DNA of 64,000 nt. Origin: Strongyloides papillosus. Taxonomy: Eukaryota > Nematoda > Chromadorea > Rhabditida > Strongyloididae. Every line of letters starts with the position of its first letter. Position 1 is the stretch's first letter. The notes below the pieces were generated by a model. The model had not been told where the DNA came from. It was given only the letters and a program-made list of their open reading frames with translations, and searched no databases. The stretch covers positions 2,108,001-2,172,000 of the forward strand of contig SRSI01000004.1 in the NCBI GenBank assembly GCA_005656395.1, written 5' to 3'. Shown here piece by piece: positions 40,679-52,838 of the stretch. Both the position numbers and the translations under genes were made by a program.

Positions 40679-43628
40679 ATGACACAATTTACAGATAAAG
40701 ATACACCATCTGTTACTCGACCAAAAACAAGTGGAAATTCTGAGTCTATAAAAGTTATCGTAAGGTGCCGACCGTTATCTGAAGTAGAAATTAAAGAAGG
40801 TCATCAAAGGTATGTATAAAAGATATTAACGATGTAATAAAATTTTTAGTATCATTTCAATTGATACAAATCGTGGAGTAATAGAAATCAAAAATCCCAA
40901 AGATTCAAATGAAACATCTAAAAATTTTACATTTGATGCTATATATGATTGGAATTCAACACAATCAGAGTTGTATGATGAAACATTTCGAGATTTAGTT
41001 AATTCTGTTCTCAATGGTTTTAATGGTACGATTTTTGCATATGGTCAAACAGGGACAGGGAAGACATTTACAATGGAAGGAAATTATAATGATAAAGATT
41101 TGCGTGGTGTTATTCCAAATTCATTTGAGCATATATTTCAACATATATCAAATTCAACACAGCAACAATATTTGGTAAGAGCAAGTTATTTAGAAATTTA
41201 TCAAGAAGAAATTCGTGATTTATTAAATAAAGATAGTACAATAAGGTTAGAATTAAAAGAACGCCCCGATATTGGTGTTTATGTTAAAGATTTATCATCT
41301 TTTGTGGTAAAATCTGTTCAAGAAATACACAATGTTATGTCTGTTGGTCATGCTAATAGATCGGTTGGTAGGACAAATATGAATGAACATAGTAGTAGGT
41401 CTCATGCAATTTTTATGATAACTATTGAATGTTCTGAAGTGGGTCCAGATGGCGAAAATCACATCAGAGTAGGTCGTTTAAATTTAGTTGATTTGGCTGG
41501 TAGTGAAAGACAATCTAAAACTGGTACATTGGGGGAACGATTTAAAGAAGCAACTAAAATAAATTTATCACTATCTGCATTGGGTAATGTGATATCTGCA
41601 TTAGTTGATGGCAAAAGTTCTCATATTCCATATAGAGATTCAAAATTGACAAGATTACTTCAGGACTCTCTTGGTGGAAATTCAAAAACAATTATGGTTG
41701 CAAATATAGGTCCGGCATCGTATAACTATGAAGAGACAATTGGAACATTAAGATATGCTAATAGAGCTAAAAATATTAAAAATAAACCAAGAATTAATGA
41801 AGATCCAAAAGATGCATTGGTAAGAGAGTTCCAGGAAGAGATAGCTAGACTTAAAAGTATGTTAGAAAAAAGGGGTCTTTCAAGTAGTCGTAAACGTCGA
41901 AATAAGAAGCATAATATTATGTCAGATTCAACTGAATCTAATACAACCGATCAGTCTAATACCTTAGAATACCTAGAGGAACAACAACGAATTTTAGAGA
42001 ACAAGCAAAAAGAAATATATGATAGTACTTCTATTATATCAGAAGAAAAACAAAAATTATTAGAAGATTTAAACATAAGAAAACAAGAATTAATGAAAGA
42101 ACGGGAGGCTCAACAAAACTTGGCTGACAGAATACAAGCTATACAAAGTAAGCTTTTAAGTGGAAATTCCAATTTGTTTGATAAAACACGAAAACAAGAA
42201 AATGAATTGGAGTCAAAAAGATTAGAAATTGCGGAACAACGAAAACGAGAAAGAGAAATACTCCAACAATTGGAATCACAAGAATTTTCAACATCTGAAA
42301 TAAGTCAAACTTTTACCACATTAAAGCAGGAAGTTGAATTAAAAACAAAAAAATTAAAAAAACTTTATTTGAAATATCAACAAATACGTTCTGAACTACA
42401 AGATATCTCTTTTCATCATTCCAGAGAAAGGCAAGATTTAGAAACATCTGTTTCTGAAATAACAAAAGAATTAAAATTAAAACTACTTATAGTGGATAAT
42501 TTTATACCAAGTGATGTAGTAAAAAAATTAAAAGAAAGAGCTTATTTTGACGATGATGCTGATGAATGGCATATATTAAAATCTGGGCATGCACGACCAA
42601 AAACATCTGATACTTTAAATGAATCTCGTTTATTTAATACTTCACTTAATCTTGAAGATGAAAAAGCATCCACTTTTATTCACCAAGATGACACAATATT
42701 ATCGAATAAAAAAAACGACTATGAAATAAGTATAGGGAATTTTATGCAAACCTTAGTTTTACGCCCTGTAAGTTTATATTATGTCCTTCTTGTTTACATT
42801 TTAAAATGTGTACATTTTACGTTATCATAAACTCCTCCTTACATAATGTTACTCTCTATATATTTATTAGTAGATGCTTGACATATATTTGACTAGAGAA
42901 GTACAATTTTGTACTATAAAACTTTTAAATTTTTGAGACTAATTATTAATAATTTTTAATATTTTACTTAAATATGCAATCATTTATTCTTTCTTTTTTT
43001 CTAAACCTTTTAATATATTTTAGTCATCACGACCCGAACAACGTCGTTCATTCACAATTTACGAACAACAACTTTTGAATAAGACGAGACAAAGAATTCA
43101 AAAAAGTAGTTGTGTTAAACCGACATTGTTTGCTAACGAAGATAATTTAGTTGAAGAGATAATACCAGAAGAAGTTATAAGATTTTGTGGTGAAAATGTT
43201 ATAACATTTTCATGTCTTGAGACATTCCCATCTATTGTTAAAAATTATGATATAACTTCCTTATCTCAATCAAATAAAACAACATTATTAAATGTGAGTT
43301 TCCTTATCTATATTATTTATTTATATTATATTTTTTATTTAAGACCAAAAAACCTTCAATTGAGAATACAGTCTCATCAAATTGTGATGTTATGATTGAT
43401 GTATCGAGGATTCCAGCTCCAAGAAGAGCTATTTCTCGTGACTCAAGAAAAGAACATAAAAGTAATAATAAATTACATTCTTCAATATCTATTCCAAAAA
43501 AAGAGGACGCCCGCAGCGTGCCATACTCTTTACAGCATACTACAGCAATGGCAAATATATCTCCGAATACAAACGCACTAGTTTATCCAAGAGCGCGTGG
43601 GCTCATTCCCATACCAAACAAACGGTGA
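40679..43628 (+). CDS. klp-11: Kinesin-II motor subunit, KIF3B/KLP-11 type
   Basis: Exons 40679-40809, 40850-42767, 43024-43293 and 43344-43628 join to 867 residues. The N-terminal motor has P-loop GQTGTGKT (109-116), switch I NEHSSRSH (222-229) and switch II DLAGSE (258-263). A neck with [13 protein letters not shown] follows, then coiled coil (about 400-600) and a tail. KIF3B rather than KIF3A is indicated by [11 protein letters not shown] after D-N-F-I-P and by the very end [11 protein letters not shown], where KIF3B has LYPQSRGLVP. The subunit pairs with a KIF3A-type motor and KAP for anterograde ciliary transport. It is about 120 residues longer than mammalian KIF3B, mostly in the tail. 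The next ORF starts 5 nt after the stop. Confidence 0.95.
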
Positions 43629-43633
43629 ATTAT

Positions 43634-44770
43634 ATGAATATTAATTGTCAGACTACCAATAAATTTAATGATATGTATAGAAGTGAGGAGAAAAATAATA
43701 ATATTGATATAGAAAATTGTACTATATCATCAAAAAATTTATCCTTAACAAATGGAAAACATTTAAATGATAATTGTACATTTTATGATTCAGCTCTTAG
43801 TTCATTAAATGATTTAACATCTTTAAGTAATATAGACAAATGTTATGAGGAAAACAAGTAAGTTTAACAAATATTAAGACAATATATCAATAATAAATAA
43901 CATATTTGTAGAGGAAATTTAAAAAGGCCAAGTATACAGTCACAATCATTCAATAAATTGATCTCTTCTTTTACCACTCCAAAACAATCAAAAATTCCTA
44001 TGTTGTTGTCTAAATCAACGTCAGAATGTCACAAAAGTAAAAGAGAACACTTTGAGAGTGTCCTTGTTAAATCATCTTATAATAATGAAATTGCATTGGG
44101 GTCATGTGAACAGTTAACGGAAATACAATTATCACCTTCAATTAAAGCACAAAATGTACTAAAAGCATGTAGAGAAAAAAAAGTTATTCCAATTACAAAA
44201 TATTCAAAACCTTCATTAATAATTCCATTAAAACGTGATTTATCATATTACCAAAATAACATTATTGCAAAAAATTGTAGTATTAATTCATATTATTTTA
44301 ATGAGCAGTCAAGTGGATTAGGCTCTTCAATAATTACGACACAGTCATTACTTGATGAAACAGAAGACAAAGAAGTTAGAGATAATGTTGATAAGTATCT
44401 GGCATTTACAAAAATGAGGCATTCTCTAAAGGTATATCGTAATAAAATGGGTGGTTTTGATGAAGAATATTATAAAAGGAAATATTGGTTATTTTTATCT
44501 CCAAGAGGCTCGTGTCGAATATGTAAACATATCCCGAGTTTTATTATAAACTACGGAAAGATAAAAAAACCTAATGTTGTTAAAAGACGGCCTTGTATAT
44601 GCAAAAAAACACAATCAATTAGTAATATGAACAATTTGAGTATATATGGCAATGAATTTTTAGTTAACTTTGAAATATCATCATTACAAAATCATTTTTT
44701 ACTACTTTTAATCCCTGGAGTTATTGCATTATTTATTGAAACTTTTTTTTCATTAATTTCAATATTTTAA
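43634..44770 (+). CDS. Unknown protein with C-terminal membrane anchor, abutting klp-11
   Basis: Exons 43634-43857 and 43912-44770 join to 360 residues; the intron (54 nt) has clear GTAAGT and TTTGTAG ends, which supports a real gene. The N-terminal two thirds are Ser/Asn/Lys-rich and probably disordered. A compact part near 250-330 has K-Y-L-A-F-T-K-M-R-H, Y-Y-K-R-K-Y-W-L-F and cysteine pairs C-R-I-C and C-I-C that could bind zinc. The last 25 residues (about 335-358) are hydrophobic, like a tail anchor. The ATG lies 5 nt after the klp-11 stop in another frame, too close for a separate promoter or an ordinary operon junction. I do not recognise the family. Confidence 0.7.
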
Positions 44771-45091
44771 TATTTTTTTAACTTACACAAATTTTATATT
44801 TCATTTAGAGTACGCTGCGGGCATTTCATTTATTTTTTTTACCAAATGTATTTTACAAAATATTTTATTATAAAATTTTACAAAAATATTACTATACCTT
44901 TAATTATAATACTTTGAAAAATGATTAATAACAAAATTTAATTTTAAATATTTCGTACAAAATATCTTTTACGATTAGCATGCAGAAATGTTAGAAGTGT
45001 TAGTGACATAATATCAAAGTTTCACATATTTTTGGACCAGATATCTAATGAATACTAAAATGAAATTATTAACTTTATTCCTACTATGAAT
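44771..45091. other. Short convergent 3' intergenic region
   Basis: About 320 bp between the convergent unknown gene (+) and aipr-1 (-). AT-rich; presumably both 3' UTRs. Confidence 0.5.
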
Positions 45092-46330
45092 CTATTCTTT
45101 ATTAATGTTTGCATTTGGAAACATCTTTTTAGCATATTTTGCTTGTGTTTTTTGATGCTTAATTCTTGCCTCGCCAACTTTTCCCATTCCAATTTTATAT
45201 AACTGTAAGTTGTCTGGTGAAATATTTTTAAGAGCCTCTAAGTCACATTCAGCCTCTTGAAGTTGCCATTCATTAATGTATCCTTCAGCTCTTCTATATA
45301 ATGCTTTTTCACATTTTGGGTCTCTTTTTAATGCTTCAGTGGCAGTTTTAATACAATCTCTTGTTTTATTTAATTTTAGAAAGCATAATGACAAATTTGA
45401 GTAAAGTGGAACATTTAACATATCAATCGCTGTATACTCAGGAGTTTTAGGCGTTTCTTTTAGAAGAACTTGGTCAATTAACGTCAATGCTCTACCATAT
45501 CTCTCTATTGCCTCTTCATATTTCTTTTGAGTAACTAAACCATTACCTTCAAGTCTTAAACTTTCTGCTCTACTCAACTTTGCTGAATCTTCCAGTTGCC
45601 AATCATCTTGTGTATAACTTCCTGGTGTAAAAATTTTTGTTATTTCAAATTTAAATCTTAAAGCAATCGGACTTTCATTCCATTTATCTAATTCGGGATA
45701 TCCAGTACCATTTTTAAGTTGTGCACCACAACAACTACCAACATATGGTTCAGGACTTGTTTTACTATCTGAATTACTTTTGACCATATTGCGTAATCTT
45801 GAAGCAACAGTTGCATAATTTGCAATTATGTTAGGTGCAGCATCAAAAAATGCTACCTCACCGCTTTTCATTGTTGACAAAGCATATTCAAAAAATTCAA
45901 GTTGGAATTTTTTTCCAATAACAATTTCCATTTCTCTTCCAAATCCTTTTGGCCAAGATCTTCTAGTACTATCAATACAAGTATACAATGACCTGTTAAA
46001 ATGTATATTTAAGATATTTTAATTTTCCTTTACTTACGGATCCGAAGGAAACTCATCGCCAGAGTAAACTTTATCAGGAAGATATACTTCATAATGAAAA
46101 TAAACTTTCGTTCCGTCAACCTTACCAATTGGTTCACCTTTTCCAACACGAAGAATTTTTTTGCGAGAAAACATTTTAAATTTTACCTCAATTGAATTTG
46201 TATCTCTTTTAGAATTTTTAATCTCATTTGAAATTCTTTGTGTAACATCTCCTCTTATCCATTTTAACTCTGACATCAATCGTTCATTTTTTTCAGTTGC
46301 TTTTTTAAGACCTTCTATTTCCAAACTCAT
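45092..46330 (-). CDS. aipr-1: AIP-like immunophilin co-chaperone (AIPR-1)
   Basis: Exons 46330-46038 and 45992-45092 join to 397 residues. An FKBP-like domain occupies about 60-225, with T-K-V-Y-F-H-Y-E, G-R-E-M-E-I-V-I-G-K-K-F and M-K-S-G-E-V-A-F-F. A characteristic C-C-G lies before the linker. The linker T-P-G-S-Y-T-Q-D-D-W matches S-P-G-T-Y-Q-Q-D-P-W of human AIP. Three TPR-type helix pairs follow (EGNGLVTQKKYEEAIERYG, NLSLCFLKL, KALYRRAEGY). AIP proteins bind HSP90/HSP70 and client receptors; in C. elegans AIPR-1 is linked to ryanodine-receptor or dense-core vesicle function. The N-terminal 55 residues are extra compared with human AIP (330). An acceptor TTTTTATTAG sits about 37 nt before the ATG. 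Confidence 0.92.
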
Positions 46331-46357
46331 AGTTTTTGGTTCTAGTTTAGTTTGTAA

Positions 46358-46378
46358 TTGGTTAGTCCTAATAAAAAC
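46358..46378 (-). promoter_or_regulatory. Splice/trans-splice acceptor before aipr-1
   Basis: On the minus strand a T-rich run ends TTTTTATTAG at 46368, followed by exon sequence from 46367 and the aipr-1 ATG at 46330. With dnj-8 ending 290 bp upstream on the same strand, this is where a downstream operon gene would receive a spliced leader. A cis intron remains possible. Confidence 0.45.
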
Positions 46379-46620
46379 GAGTAATTAAAAAATTACTATT
46401 CTAAAATAAAAATACGGATTATTACCGCATTAAAATTATAAAATTAAAAGCTCTATTTTTCTTATTATTATAAAGATCTAAAAAACAAAAGATGTATAAT
46501 TATTATGAGTATCTATTATAAGATAACTATAAAATATTATTTTTTAATTTATATATGAAAATTTAATTTTGTCTAATATTAATGTTTCAATTACAGTAAT
46601 TTCTTTTGCACATATCATAT

Positions 46621-49183
46621 TTATTTGAGATTTTCAGGCCATTCAGGTATATAATATCTTCTAATAGAACCCTCTAATACTCTATCAATCCAATTTGGAA
46701 GACCATCAAGAACTTCATCTAATTTTATGGTATGATGTCGTTTAATATTACGTAATAAACGTTTTCTACTACGACCATCATCTGTAGAAGTCTCATACTC
46801 ATCTTCACTATCTGTATACTCATCAGAATCATCAAAACCTAAAACATCTCTACGTTTCGGATTGACATGCATTGGATGGTACATTGAAAAATAGAGCTTC
46901 CATCCACATATGGCAATTACAGTTCCAAGTGTCTGCTTTGGATTGATATCCTTAGATTGAATAATATTATATTATGTTAATATATAACTTACTTTTAATC
47001 TATTTGCCATTGAATTACCAATAGCTGATGATCCTTCTTCCTGAGCTGGTAATGTATGTTCAAGTAAAAGACGGAAGAATGACAAATTTTTGTTAACCAT
47101 TAAATAACCAAATGAGAATGTTTTGTTATTTCGAAGAGGCCAAACATGTGTGGCAAACTGTTTTAATAAAATATCTTTTGACTCCTCATCAACAAGGATT
47201 ACCAATGATCGACAACCAGGTTTTAATAAACGTATCATTCCATAATACGTTTCTGCTCTAAGTTCATGTAATAATGGTTCCATATCTTTCCAACATCTTT
47301 GTTGTTTAGTTAAAATTTGTCTATTACCATCATTTTTTTTGGATATCTTTGGATCATCTGGATGCCAATTATATTCTGTAGACATATTTTTATCTTTTTC
47401 ACCAACTCTCGTTTTATTCGTTGATGGTTTCATATAATTTAATAAATAACCAATGAAAAGTATAAAAATGAATGTAAAAGTTGCACTTAAGACAGGTAAT
47501 GCTTCTTTTTTAGTAAAATGATACCAAAACATTTCAATTGCTCTAATTGTATTATGTGAGAAACGGGTAAACCATGAAGGATAGTATTCGTCCTTCAACT
47601 GAACAATCCTTGCCGTTTTTGATAATTTTAAAGAACCGGTTATGACCTTGTCAAGATTCTTTAGAAGACTATCAGCATACATTGAAATTTTACTTTCTTC
47701 ATTTGTCCATGCATCAGGTAACCACATGACTTTAGTCTTATCAGCTTCATGCCTCCAAAGAACAAGTATGTCAATTGTCTTACCATCTTTCTCAATATCA
47801 CTTGGTGTGATAAGATCAATAAACTTTTCCATGAAATCCCATTGTTGATTAATGTAAATATACGAAAAACGAAGGTTTTCATTATGGAGAGTATTTTTAA
47901 AACCAATAACAAAACGACGAAATGTTGTTATAAAATTTTTGTCAGTATCTGAATCCATAACAGGAAGGATGACGCAAATTTTTTTATAAGACCTTGATGA
48001 TACAGGGCAAATTTCTTCGAAATAATCGGTTGAAGATATTCTTGGCATTGATAAAAACTTATGGTGATTAATTAAATTTATAATTTGTTCCATTTCCTGT
48101 CTTTTTGATATACCACTACTTAATGTTAACTTAGCAACAGGACCATTTTGCGGATTATCATTGAAAATCATGACATGATCATAAGTAGAGTATTGTATAT
48201 TTAATGCTGTTCTAATGGCATGTGAATCAGTAGAGTCAGTTAGATAAAAGTAACCAAATCTTGCAAATGATGAAAATTGCATAGCATTTAATAAGTGACG
48301 CATTCTTGGATTTTCCTTTTGCGATAATATTAAAACTGATATTTTATTGGATGTCTCCCATTGATCAAGGAAACGTCTTAAAGCTGAATAATCATAAATT
48401 TTAACTATAAAATGAGTTGGAATAGCCGTTAAGGCAAAATGACGAATCATTTTTGCATCTATTATTGAAGACTCTGGTCTAAAATGGATAATTCTACCTT
48501 CAACAACGACCAGAATGGAGGGTAAACTTGGAACTCTTAAATTATCAAGTAAATCACCATCAAATACATCATTGACTGTTGCAATACCATAACCTAACGG
48601 TTCTATATCTTCAACAACATTCTTAAAAATTGTTGCCTTCTTAAAACATATGTAACAATACGAGGAGTAAGCAAAAATAAGGTATGGTTTCTTATATGTC
48701 TTTGGTAGTATGTTATTGGAGTAGTACCTATATGATATCCTATGTTTTGATAAAAATTTCTCTTCCTCCTGAAACCCTTGGTATGCAAAGTCATTGAAAT
48801 GTTGGAAGTACGAACGAAATTGATTGAAATGATTATTAAAATCGTTTTTTGGACTATCATCAAATGTTCCAAACTTATCAAATCTCTCTTTTTTTAATGG
48901 ATTTGACAATATTTCATAGGCCTGCTTAATAGCCATAAATTTTTCATTTGCTTCGGGGGCAGAATTTTTATCTGGATGCCTACAATATGAACATTTTTAA
49001 AAAAAATAAATATGCTTACCAAATTTTAACGAGTGATTTGTATGATCTTTTTATTTCTTCAAGAGAGGCAGATCTACTAATTCCAAGTATATTGTATGGA
49101 TTTTCATTCTCATGACAGTGAATAAAAAAACCAAATATTCCAAAAAAAGTTAAAAGTAACAAGTTAAAAGAACAAATCTTCAT
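46621..49183 (-). CDS. dnj-8: ER J-domain/thioredoxin-like protein, DNAJC16 type
   Basis: Exons 49183-49020, 48979-46993 and 46950-46621 join to 826 residues; introns are 40 and 42 nt. Residues 1-23 form a signal peptide. A J domain spans about 27-95, with the H-P-D motif created exactly at the first exon junction (W-H-P-D-K-N). A thioredoxin-like region follows, with a C-Y-I-C site near 145, which can act on disulfides. One membrane segment lies near 548-570, then a cytosolic tail. The layout and length match DNAJC16 (about 780 residues), an ER protein tied to autophagosome size control in mammals. J domains stimulate HSP70, here presumably BiP in the lumen. The C-terminal exon is acidic, then ends RRYYIPEWPENL. 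Confidence 0.9.
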
Positions 49184-51364
49184 TGTTATAGATTTTTAAA
49201 TTACTTTTTGTTTACTACTTTCTTTATAATTTTATTCTTAGTTCATTAAATATTAAAAATATGTTGTTTATAAAATTATAGTATATTATTATATAAAAGC
49301 AATTTTAAAAAGATTTTATCTTACAGATAAGATACAATCAATAATGATGAGGTCAGAAGCCTCTCTGTACAAAATATTGGGCCGTAATATTTAAAATAGG
49401 TTGTAGCTTATCTTCATCCAACAATATAATGCTAGATAGAATATACCAATATTCAAATACATATTATTATTCTATTTTCGTGTCAAGAAAAATAACATTT
49501 AAACATCACAATATTTTTTCCAAAAAAAGAAGCAACACCAAGACAATTAATCTCTTATACCTATTAAACACCACATATAGGGAAAAATAAAATTAAAGTA
49601 ATTTTTAAATAATGAAACTTGAATCATCAATGAAAATGATATATAAAGGAATTAGAAAGTAAATAAAACATTTCACAGTAAACATAATTATTAATTAGAT
49701 AGTAACATTTCAAATATCACATTTTTAATGTTATCATTTAATAAAGGAGAAAAAAGATTTTTTTTAAAGACAACTTTCAAAATATATTGAAATAAAAAAT
49801 TGTTTTGACATAATTTTTTTTATTTTCTTTTATGTTAACAATAAAGTAAATTATAACTTGTTGTCAAAACGTTTACAGTTTAACATTTTTTTAATTAATA
49901 TGTTTATATATATATATTTAATTATTATTATTTGGCATTTTAAATTATAATTTATACGTTATAACAATTTCTTAACCAAATTAATGATACTTTTTATATT
50001 ATTATTTTTTAGTATAAATATTTTATTTAGAAAAATTACTAATATCAATTTAATTATTCAACAAAGTTGGTTATTATTGGTATAAACATGAAACATTAAG
50101 CTGATTAATTGCTTGATTATCATTCCCTTAGGGTAATGCTATCATTTATTCAGTGTTCAACAACCGGATTTGGCTTAATAATCTTATTGACTTTTATTAA
50201 AATTAGGTAATCTTTTAAATTTTAGTTAGTTTTAATAATACTATCTAGGAAGACAACCTTCTTATAAAGTAAAAAATTGAAATATGTTCTTTAACATAAT
50301 TAATTAATTATTTAAAATTTCAGGCTGCTATATTAAGCTATAATATTAATTTTCCAAATAACATGATATTTGTGAAAATCTAATTATTGAACAATATTTT
50401 ACTAAATAAGGAAGGAATTTTTCCAAATTATATTATGACAATTATATTTAGGGGGATTTTACATAAAAAATTTTTTATAAATTAGATAAACTCGTGATTA
50501 TTGATGTTAAATGCATTAAGTTTTAAAATTTTTGTCCTTTCGAAATAGGAAAGTTCAAAAAAATTTAAATTAAGTCAGTAACGCTTCTTATAGCAATTTA
50601 GTAGTAAATTTTATTTATGATTTAATTATATATATCAAAGATTATTGGTACTTATTTTTTATTAATTTTACAAGTACATCATTACTTTTATAAATATATT
50701 TAATAGTATTACATTTAAACATTATTATTATTTTGATTTATTTTATAGTTCAACATAAATTATTTGAAAATTATACTTAAAAAATATATATATTAATTGA
50801 TAATTCAATCTTACTAAGATAATTAATTTTTGTTATTACTTTACAATATGTTCAAGTTCATAAAATATACACATATACATTATTTATACAGTTTTTTGAT
50901 CTTTTCCATCTACAATTTTTGTATCATTTAACAGAATATAAGGATAGTTTTAAGTTTCTTTAACATCTCTGACAACGTCATCATCCTATCATCATGATTT
51001 ATAGTTCTTTTTAAGTAGTATTGTTGCTGGAATAACACCTATGGCCGTGTGTAATTGACATTTTATTGTTCTTAACAAATCAACTACCGCCCCCTTCCTT
51101 ATCATCCGGCAGTTGGTAGCAACAGCTTTGCGCAAGAAAAAATTCCTATTAAATTTTATAAATTACCGATAAATGTTATATCATTCATGTTAAATTATTA
51201 TTTATAACATTTTTACTTCCTTCCTTTAATAATACGATTTTTAAAACCTTTTTGATATGTCATTAATCTCTTTATAAGTATGAAAAGTTCAAAGAAGCAT
51301 CTATTATTAATTAATCAATTTATAGGTATTTAAGAAAAAAATTTTCTCTTTTAATATTTTAATA
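49184..51364. other. 2.2-kb intergenic region with small GC-richer island
   Basis: AT-rich, between divergent dnj-8 and the small membrane protein gene. An imperfect 18-nt palindrome CATTCCCTTAGGGTAATG lies near 50130. A patch at about 51035-51135 (CCTATGGCCGTGTG, CTACCGCCCCCTTCC, CATCCGGCAGTTGGTAGC) is much richer in GC than its surroundings and sits some 230-330 bp before the next gene, as a promoter might. Confidence 0.45.
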
Positions 51365-52289
51365 ATGTATTACAATATAATATTAGTTTATATTATAATT
51401 TTATTTCTTACAATAAATATAAAATGTACACCAATTCCACCACCAGGAACCGAATGTAAATCCTGTCATGGAGGATGCCATCTAGATGAAAAAAAAATTT
51501 TAAAGTAGGTTTTTAACAATAAAATTTTTTCTTTTCAAAATAAAAATTTTAATTGTTTTAGAGATAGTAATGGAGTGGTAAAAGGAAAAATTGATAGTAT
51601 AAAAAAGGATAGTAATAATAGAACAATTAGTCGCAATAAAAGAGAATCAACGATTGAAAGAAGGGCTTGTGTCAGTTTATTTCATGTTGAATTATTTGTA
51701 ATACCGTTGTCGATTGCAATGATTCCTATTGCTTTGTGCAGTTTATTATTTTGTGCTTGTTATTGTGGTCCAAAAGAAACACGAGGTAAGAACAATTTTT
51801 AATATTAAAAGATATCTTAAAAAATAAATTTTCTTCCCATTATAAATATGATATTTTATTATAGGTAAATTGCCGGAAAAAATGTGGGGTATCAAGTTGT
51901 CTAAAGAAAAAAAAGATATTAAGAAACGACCTTCAGTAGCTGATTCAATAGCAGACTCGATCTATGAGTATCAGGAAAATTATTGTCGTAGAGTTGATAG
52001 TAAAAAAACGCGTTTTAATACAAGTGTAGTTGTGATAGAAACCAGAAGGATAAGTGAAGCTGAAATTTCACTTCCTCCGTTATCTCCAAAACATATTTCA
52101 CCAAATTTCAATGAATGTGTTGCAAAATATCTAAATTCTCCTTCTGATAACAATAAAAAAAATGAAAATATAAATAGTAGTGAAAAAAATGTTGAAAAAG
52201 TAACGAGATTTTCAAATAATATTGAAATATTGGGATGTAACGGAGGTGATAAAAACGAGAGCATTAAGGATGAGAATTGCAAAATTTAA
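51365..52289 (+). CDS. Small type I membrane protein, unknown
   Basis: Exons 51365-51504, 51562-51785 and 51865-52289 join to 262 residues. Residues 1-21 form a signal peptide. The outside part is short, with four clustered Cys (CTPIPPPGTECKSCHGGC) and then a Lys/Arg-rich stretch with KR and RR sites. A membrane segment at about 89-113 (VELFVIPLSIAMIPIALCSL) ends in a Cys-rich juxtamembrane run F-C-A-C-Y-C that could be palmitoylated. The cytosolic tail of 140 residues is Ser/Lys/Asn-rich. Three exons with good splice sites argue for a real gene. I recognise no family. Confidence 0.7.
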
Positions 52290-52838
52290 TTCCATTTTTT
52301 AATAACAAAAAGTATGATATACAATAACAAACATATAACTAGTTTGATCTCAAAAAAATACATGCTCAAAAATCTGGGTTATATTAATACTATTCATAAA
52401 ATAATGTGTACTTAATCAATGGAAAGAAAAGCAAATTTAATATTGTAATTATGTAAAGTAATTTTTTTATTTAATTTTAATTAATATAATAAAAATTTAT
52501 TGTAATGTAACGATGTCACCATAATTATAACTGATTTATAGTATTGCAGTATTTTCAGCGGAAATTGTAAAATAGAATATATTTGAAATTTTAAAATTTT
52601 TTTATTAAATATAAAAGATTAAAGATTCGTCTTTCTTGATAATAAAATTAAATATCATAAAAAATTTTATTAATAGGAAGATTTTCAAAATAACTTAGGA
52701 ATAGAAAATGATAGCTGCTAGTAAGTTATTGGTAAAAGGTCACATATAGGCAACATTTAGTAGAAATTTAAAATCTGATTTTAAGCATCAATCAATTTAT
52801 ATATTTAATAAAAGGAATAATTTGATTTACCATATTAA
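52290..52838. other. Intergenic, no feature recognised
   Basis: 549 bp of AT-rich DNA between two genes on the same strand; presumably the 3' UTR of the first and the promoter of the second. Confidence 0.5.

Noticed and set aside
42768..42830. klp-11 ending in intron 2 after LRP with a hydrophobic tail
   Set aside because: A strong GTAAGT donor and an in-frame continuation that ends in the conserved KIF3B terminus show that this is intron read-through.
45828..46388. Plus-strand frames across aipr-1
   Set aside because: Shadows of the minus-strand gene, which has clear domain homology.
50990..51140. Small structured RNA in the GC-rich patch
   Set aside because: I tried to pair CAACTACCGCC with GGCAGTTGGTAG but the arms do not form a regular stem.
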